DNA of 17,376 nt from an uncultured Leptospiraceae bacterium (GTDB lineage Bacteria > Spirochaetota > Leptospiria > Leptospirales > Leptospiraceae), in contig CALDSP010000199.1 of NCBI GenBank assembly GCA_937924465.1, positions 1-17,376 on the forward strand, read 5' to 3'. This document shows, piece after piece, positions 12,604-17,376 of this stretch; position 1 is the stretch's first letter, and each line of letters begins with the position of its first letter. The translations under genes and the position numbers were made by a program. Below the pieces are notes generated by a model. It had not been told where the DNA came from, did no database searches, and saw only the letters and a program-made list of their open reading frames with translations.

Positions 12604-15216
12604 TTATAAATTTTTGAGAATTTTTTTAATTAAAATTTCTTTATTGAATTCAAGGGGAGCACAATACTTACTCAAAAATTTTCTATTGGTTTTTAAAAAT
12701 AAACCCAAAGGATGAATCTTATGAAAAGGAAAGTTTATAAGATTTAGCAAAAATTGAGTATATTGAATTTCAAACCTACTTGGAGCAAACGACAAATTCA
12801 AACTATGAGTTGCTTTTTTGAGTTCATGAAAATAAAGCGTATCTCCGAAAATGTGTAAGATAGAAGGCTTATTATCTTTTTCACTCCATTTCAAAATCTC
12901 CTTTGCTGCCAGATCTACTGGTAAAAAATCAAAAGCAAGATTTTCATCTAGGTTTAAATCTTTCCATAAGTGAGCACATTTTAAAAAGAACGTGAAAGCA
13001 TCTTTAGGATTTGAAAATCCATTTTGAGTATCTCCAACCAAAAGTCCCAACCTGTAAATATGAAATTTACAATGACTTTGTTGTAAAAGAAATTCTGCTT
13101 GCCATTTGCTTTGCGCGTATCCACCATAAATATTAGTAGTTTCTAAAATTTTGGAATCTTCAGTAATTTCAGAAAGCTCTAAATTGCTAAGCAAAAAAAT
13201 AGAAAGAGTGGAAACATGATGAATTTCTTTTGAGTTTCCATTGTGTGCCAAAGAAATACAATTTTGAAGAATTTTTAAATTCTTTGAAGCAAGTTCTTGT
13301 CTACTCAATAAAAAATTTACAGAACCAGCTAAGTTAAAAATTTTACTTACTTCAGAAATTTTTTCCCATTCTTTTGAATTTAATCCAAATTTATTTAAGC
13401 TTGCATCTCCAATGAAGAATTCTAGAAGGTTCCATTTGTTATGAAGTTCTTTCATTTTTAGTCTATGAAAAATTTTTTCTTTTTGATAAGAATTTCGAAT
13501 TAGTAAATAAATTTTTATTGATTTTTTTAAACACTCCTCTAAAAAAAATCCTCCCAAGTAGCCTGTAGCACCTAAAAGAAAAAAGGGAGAGTCTAATTTA
13601 AAATTTTGAATTTTCAAGTCCATTTGAGATGGTTCAATAAGAATTTCTTTTTTTAGATCTTGTACTTTACAACCTAAATTAGAGAATGAATTTTTACTAA
13701 TTTGATTTAAAATTTCTAATTGAAATTCTTCTTGAAGATTTGAAAGAGAATCCTGAAAAGCTTGAGTATTGGAAATAAAAATTTTTTGATTGACTAACTC
13801 TAAAACTTTTTGTAAATCCCACTTTCCATTAGAATTTAAAATAGGTTTTTGTAAATAAATAATTTCATTGGGAAGTAAAGAAGAAGGAAGATACTGCTTT
13901 AGAAAATTCAGTAAAACAATTTTAGAAATTTCTTGGTTTGCATGATAAACCAACACAAGTTTTTTTTGATTTTCAAGATTAAAATAAAATGTGCGACAAA
14001 ATAAAATTTCCGAAAAGTTTTGAGATATTTTTTCTACTTCTGCTAATTCTAAACGATTTCCATAAAATTTAATTTGAGTGTCTTTTCTTTTCAGAAATTT
14101 TAATCCTTTGGAAGTAGGCTCAACCATATCTCCTGTTTTGTACCATCTTTCTCCCTCCACCCATATGAATTTTGAAAATGTCTCACTTGGATTTTGCAAA
14201 TACTCAATTGCTAACCCATTTCCTCCAAGCCAGAGTTCATAAGAATTATATTCTTTTAAAAACACTAATTTTTCTTTTCGATATGGCAAAAGTTCTCCCA
14301 AGAAATTATCCCATTCTTCATTGCAAATAGCCAAATGAGAACAAATGGTAGTTTCTGTGGGTCCATAAGCACTTAAGAATTTTACATAGGGAAGCCACTT
14401 TTTCACAATATTTTTAGGTGTAGGTTCTCCTCCTGTAATGATTACTTGAAGAGAACGAAGTTTTTCACTTGGCTCTAAAATTCCTAAAATTGCTGGTGGT
14501 AAAAAGATATGAGTAATTTTTTCTTGTTGGATTATGTTTTCTAAAAAAACAAGACTCTTTCTAACTTGAGGATGAATTACAAAACAAGCTCCTGAAAGTA
14601 GAGTTGTTCCTAATTCAGATAAAAAAGCATCAAAGCTAGGATTTAAATAATGAAGAGTCTTACTATTTGAAAAAAGAGAAAACTTTTCTTTTTGGTATTC
14701 TAACACGTTAAAGATTGCCTCATGAGAAATCAAAATCCCTTTAGGTGTTCCCGAACTTCCAGAGGTAAAAATAATATAGGCTTTATCCAATAAGGAATAA
14801 GTTTTGTTTAAAGTTTTATGGCTAGACAACTTAAAATTCTGCCCAATTAAAATTTTATTTTCCATTTCAAAGTTATAAAATAAATCTTCATCACATAACG
14901 TAAAACTAGGATTTAAATTTTTTATAATACTATTCAACCTCTCTTTTGGATACCTGGGATCCATAATAAAAAAATAATTTCTAGAAATCCAAACAGCTAA
15001 AATGCTTACCACTAATTTCCAACTTGATTCAGAACTTATTAAAATTGGTTTCTGTTCACAGTTTAAACATGAGGCAAGATTTTGAGTAAGAGAAAAAAGT
15101 TCTTTATATGTAAAAGAAATTTTATTTTTCAAATCCAAAATCGCAGTTTGATTAGAAAAATGATTGGCAGTATTTAGTAATTTATGAATAATATGCGCGG
15201 TTTGTTTTTGAAACAT
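12604..15216 (-). CDS. Adenylation-reductase enzyme (NRPS-like A domain plus NAD(P)-binding thioester-reductase domain)
   Basis: An 870-residue two-part enzyme laid out like Lys2 or carboxylic acid reductases, which activate an acid as AMP ester, load it on a carrier and reduce it to an aldehyde or alcohol. The adenylation domain spans about 10-475: FTSGSSGTPKG (150-160), NPSFDAFLSELG (192-203), SAYGPTETT (282-290), WYKTGD (358-363), KDTQIKFYGNRLELAEVE (378-395) and NSNGKWD (461-467) with catalytic Lys465. Asp196 matches the Asp235 of GrsA that holds the amino group, so an amino-acid-like substrate is likely. The reductase domain spans about 543-870: FLLGATGYLGG (546-556), HVSTLS and YAQSKW (Tyr700, Lys704). 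Between them, where a carrier should be, is NSFSNLGCKVQDL: LGCKV instead of LGGxS, with no serine. A TATAAT lies 11 bases before the ATG and no Shine-Dalgarno is seen. No pathway genes adjoin it, and the product is unknown. Confidence 0.88.
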   Translation of the reverse strand: MFQKQTAHIIHKLLNTANHFSNQTAILDLKNKISFTYKELFSLTQNLASCLNCEQKPILISSESSWKLVVSILAVWISRNYFFIMDPRYPKERLNSIIKNLNPSFTLCDEDLFYNFEMENKILIGQNFKLSSHKTLNKTYSLLDKAYIIFTSGSSGTPKGILISHEAIFNVLEYQKEKFSLFSNSKTLHYLNPSFDAFLSELGTTLLSGACFVIHPQVRKSLVFLENIIQQEKITHIFLPPAILGILEPSEKLRSLQVIITGGEPTPKNIVKKWLPYVKFLSAYGPTETTICSHLAICNEEWDNFLGELLPYRKEKLVFLKEYNSYELWLGGNGLAIEYLQNPSETFSKFIWVEGERWYKTGDMVEPTSKGLKFLKRKDTQIKFYGNRLELAEVEKISQNFSEILFCRTFYFNLENQKKLVLVYHANQEISKIVLLNFLKQYLPSSLLPNEIIYLQKPILNSNGKWDLQKVLELVNQKIFISNTQAFQDSLSNLQEEFQLEILNQISKNSFSNLGCKVQDLKKEILIEPSQMDLKIQNFKLDSPFFLLGATGYLGGFFLEECLKKSIKIYLLIRNSYQKEKIFHRLKMKELHNKWNLLEFFIGDASLNKFGLNSKEWEKISEVSKIFNLAGSVNFLLSRQELASKNLKILQNCISLAHNGNSKEIHHVSTLSIFLLSNLELSEITEDSKILETTNIYGGYAQSKWQAEFLLQQSHCKFHIYRLGLLVGDTQNGFSNPKDAFTFFLKCAHLWKDLNLDENLAFDFLPVDLAAKEILKWSEKDNKPSILHIFGDTLYFHELKKATHSLNLSFAPSRFEIQYTQFLLNLINFPFHKIHPLGLFLKTNRKFLSKYCAPLEFNKEILIKKILKNL

Positions 15217-15227
15217 TGTTTAAAAAA

Positions 15228-15233
15228 ATTATA
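15228..15233 (-). promoter_or_regulatory. Possible -10 element of the adenylation-reductase gene
   Basis: A perfect TATAAT on the minus strand ends 11 bases before the ATG at 15214-15216. No convincing -35 is found at 16-18 bases. If used, the mRNA leader would be only about four or five bases. In such AT-rich DNA a chance match is quite possible. Confidence 0.3.
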
Positions 15234-15336
15234 AGTTTTGCGTTATGTGCAAAGTGAAAAAATTAAAACTTCTTCTACACGAATCCAAAATATTGAATGA
15301 GCTTTTTTAAACGAGTACAAATTTTTACTATGAAAC

Positions 15337-15364
15337 TTGACATGAAATCTTTCTTGTTTAGCTT
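15337..15364 (+). promoter_or_regulatory. Possible purL promoter
   Basis: A perfect TTGACA (15337-15342) is followed after 16 bases by TAGCTT (15359-15364, only 3 of 6 to TATAAT). A start near 15371 would leave a short leader that still contains the AAAGGAA ribosome site of purL. The -35 is good, the -10 poor. No purine riboswitch structure was recognised in the 168-base divergent spacer. Confidence 0.35.
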
Positions 15365-15384
15365 GGTTGTTAGAAAGGAATTTC

Positions 15385-17376
15385 ATGGAAAAAGATCAAG
15401 TCACTTTAGAAGATGCCAAAGAACACGGACTCCTAAGTGAGGAGTTTGAACGAATTATCAAAATTTTAGATCGAGTTCCCAACTCTACCGAACTTGGAAT
15501 TTACTCTGGAATGTGGTCAGAGCATTGTTCTTATAAAAATTCTATTTTACTACTTAAAACCCTTCCTACAGAATCAGAGCTTTCTCTCACAAAAACAGGA
15601 GAAGAAAACGCAGGTGCTTTAGACATTGGGGATGGACTTGCAGTAGTGTTTAAAATTGAAAGTCACAATCATCCCACAGCAGTAGAACCATACCAAGGAG
15701 CGGCAACTGGGGTTGGTGGAATTATGCGAGACATTTTCACTATGGGAGCAAGACCCATCCTTTCTTTAAATTCTTTGCGTTTTGGTCCTCCTAGTGAAAA
15801 CAAACGAAATGCTTACTTGCTTAAAAGAGCGGTAAAAGGAATTGGGGATTATGGAAATTCTTTGGGAATTGCCGTGGGAGGTGGAGAGCTTTTTTTTGAT
15901 AGCTCATTTAATTCTAACCCTCTTGTAAATGCCATGTCTGTAGGAATTGTAAAGCATAGCGAAATGGCGAAGGCGTCTACAAATGGTAAGGTTGGAAATG
16001 CAGTCTTTATAGTTGGAGCCACTACTGGAAGAGATGGAATTCATGGCGCTTCGTTTGCATCTAAGGAATTGAATGAAGCAAGTGAAGAAAAACGTTCAGC
16101 AGTGCAGGTGGGAGATCCTTTTATGGAGAAGTTGCTTTTAGAGGCAAGTTTAGAAGCCATTCAAAAAGGCTTAGTAGAAGGAATCCAAGATATGGGTGCA
16201 GCTGGAATTAGTTGCTCAACGTCCGAGATGAGTGCAAAGGGACAAACGGGAATGGAAATTGATTTAGATAAAGTTCCTTACCGTGAAACAGGAATGAATG
16301 CGTATGAAGCTATGCTTTCTGAAAGCCAAGAGAGAATGTTAGTTATTCCTAAAAAGGGAAAAGAAGAGGAGTTAGTGCAGATTTTTAAAAAATGGGATTT
16401 AAATGCAGTTCAAATTGGAGTAGTCACTTCCGATAGAATGTTACGTGTAAAAAAAGATGGAGTTATAAAAGCAGAAATCCCAGCAGAGTCTTTGGTTTTA
16501 GGAGGTGGAGCTCCACGTTATGTGAGAGAACAGAGACGCCCAGATTATTTAGATGAATTAAAAATATTAGATTTATCTAATATTTCTGATTTGCAAGTAA
16601 AAAATTTAGAAGAAGTTTTAGAAAAGTTTTTAGGTTCTATCAATATTTGTTCACGGGCTCCTGTCTATGAACAGTATGATACAGATGTTGGATTAGTAGA
16701 AGTCATAGGTCCCGGTGGAGATGGAGGACTAGGAAGAATCCCAGAGACAAATAAAGGGATTGCAGTTTCAGTGGATTGTAACTCTCGTTATACTTATCTT
16801 GATCCCTACAAGGGAACTGTTTTCGCTATCTGTGAAGCCGCAAGAAACGTATATGTCACTGGCGCAAAACCTATTGGAGTTACAAATAATTTAAATTTTG
16901 CAAATCCTTATGTTCCTGAAAACTATTATATGTTTGCAGAATGTGTAAAAGGACTTGGAGATGCTTGTAGATTTTTAAAACTTCCAGTAACGGGAGGAAA
17001 CGTTTCTTTCTATAATGAATCCCCAGCAGGACCCGTATTTCCCACTCCTACTATTGGAATGGTCGGAATTATAGAAGATATAAAAAACCATATTCCTCCT
17101 TTTATTCCAAAAGCGGGTTTAAAATTAGCTTTGATTGGACGTTTTGTGCCAAGTTTAGGTGGATCTGAATACTTAAAGTTTTTTTATAATTTAACAAGAG
17201 GAGAAATTCCAAGTGTAGATTTACAATCCGAACTCAATTTACAAAATGCAGTTCTTTCTCTCAATGAAAAAAAACTGTTGTCTTCAGCTAAGGATTTATC
17301 TCTGGGAGGATTTTTAGTTGCTTTATGTAAAACTGCATTTGGAAAACAAGTAGGTATAAAATTAAACAATTTTAAT
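15385..17376 (+). CDS. purL: Phosphoribosylformylglycinamidine synthase subunit PurL (partial, runs off right edge)
   Basis: PurL turns FGAR, ATP and ammonia into FGAM, the fourth step of purine synthesis, working with PurQ and PurS. From the ATG at 15385 the frame is open for 664 codons to the window edge with no stop. The small-subunit type runs to about 740 residues, so roughly 80 are missing. Seen near the N-terminus are GIYSGMWSEHCSYKNS (38-53) with catalytic His47, FKIESHNHPTAVEPYQGAATGVGGI (89-113), VGGGELFF and VQDMGAAGI-type stretches (here GIQDMGAAGISCSTSEM). The second half starts a parallel AIRS-like unit with GPGGDGGLGR, LDPYKGTVFA and VTGGNVSFYNE. It starts directly at the FGAM core, without the long N-terminal extension of the large fused PurL. 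AAAGGAA lies 4 bases before the ATG. It is divergent from the adenylation-reductase gene. Confidence 0.96.
   Translation, partial: MEKDQVTLEDAKEHGLLSEEFERIIKILDRVPNSTELGIYSGMWSEHCSYKNSILLLKTLPTESELSLTKTGEENAGALDIGDGLAVVFKIESHNHPTAVEPYQGAATGVGGIMRDIFTMGARPILSLNSLRFGPPSENKRNAYLLKRAVKGIGDYGNSLGIAVGGGELFFDSSFNSNPLVNAMSVGIVKHSEMAKASTNGKVGNAVFIVGATTGRDGIHGASFASKELNEASEEKRSAVQVGDPFMEKLLLEASLEAIQKGLVEGIQDMGAAGISCSTSEMSAKGQTGMEIDLDKVPYRETGMNAYEAMLSESQERMLVIPKKGKEEELVQIFKKWDLNAVQIGVVTSDRMLRVKKDGVIKAEIPAESLVLGGGAPRYVREQRRPDYLDELKILDLSNISDLQVKNLEEVLEKFLGSINICSRAPVYEQYDTDVGLVEVIGPGGDGGLGRIPETNKGIAVSVDCNSRYTYLDPYKGTVFAICEAARNVYVTGAKPIGVTNNLNFANPYVPENYYMFAECVKGLGDACRFLKLPVTGGNVSFYNESPAGPVFPTPTIGMVGIIEDIKNHIPPFIPKAGLKLALIGRFVPSLGGSEYLKFFYNLTRGEIPSVDLQSELNLQNAVLSLNEKKLLSSAKDLSLGGFLVALCKTAFGKQVGIKLNNFN

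Overview
The window looks like chromosome from a low-GC spirochaete of the Leptospira group. This rests on three kinds of evidence. The peptide deformylase closely resembles the Leptospira enzyme from memory, including its opening residues and its HECDH and LKDTKLFGF blocks. The IspG fragment runs on past the TIM barrel as in the long, inserted IspG type. Two small lipoproteins have loose spirochaete-type lipoboxes. The DNA is AT-rich throughout, TTG and GTG starts are common, and genes are tightly packed, with no gene-free stretch over 300 bases. I saw no tRNA, rRNA, CRISPR array or complete insertion sequence. The assignment is inference from remembered families, not a database match.

Left part, minus strand (1-5798): the N-terminal half of ispG (running off the left edge); a lipoprotein with Calx-beta and putative-Ig domains and a cysteine-rich tail; and a tight three-gene set of TPR-like lipoprotein, SGNH hydrolase and MBOAT acyltransferase, which looks like an envelope or polysaccharide O-acylation module.

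Middle, plus strand (5913-11206): xerD, then a compressed gene string in which most neighbours overlap. It holds a YciA-like acyl-CoA thioesterase, a GGQ release-factor-like domain joined to a TPR/TatT-like domain, cobT, cobS, a cobC-like phosphatase and def. The three cob genes assemble and finish the lower nucleotide loop of cobalamin. Their partner cobU is not here and no cobalamin riboswitch was seen.

Right part: convergent to def with no gap is a STAS-domain anti-sigma-factor antagonist. Next come an Rpn/PDDEXK-type nuclease with a heptad-repeat tail, and an 870-residue adenylation-reductase enzyme whose carrier region lacks the usual phosphopantetheine serine. All three are on the minus strand. 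Divergent from the last of these is the 5' part of purL, which runs off the right edge.

Most worth a second look: (i) the release-factor/TPR fusion, joined exactly at an A11 tract where one A fewer would restore two ATGA-overlapping genes; (ii) the adenylation-reductase with a degenerate carrier; (iii) the nuclease gene, whose near-consensus promoter sits so close to its ATG that a leaderless mRNA is predicted.
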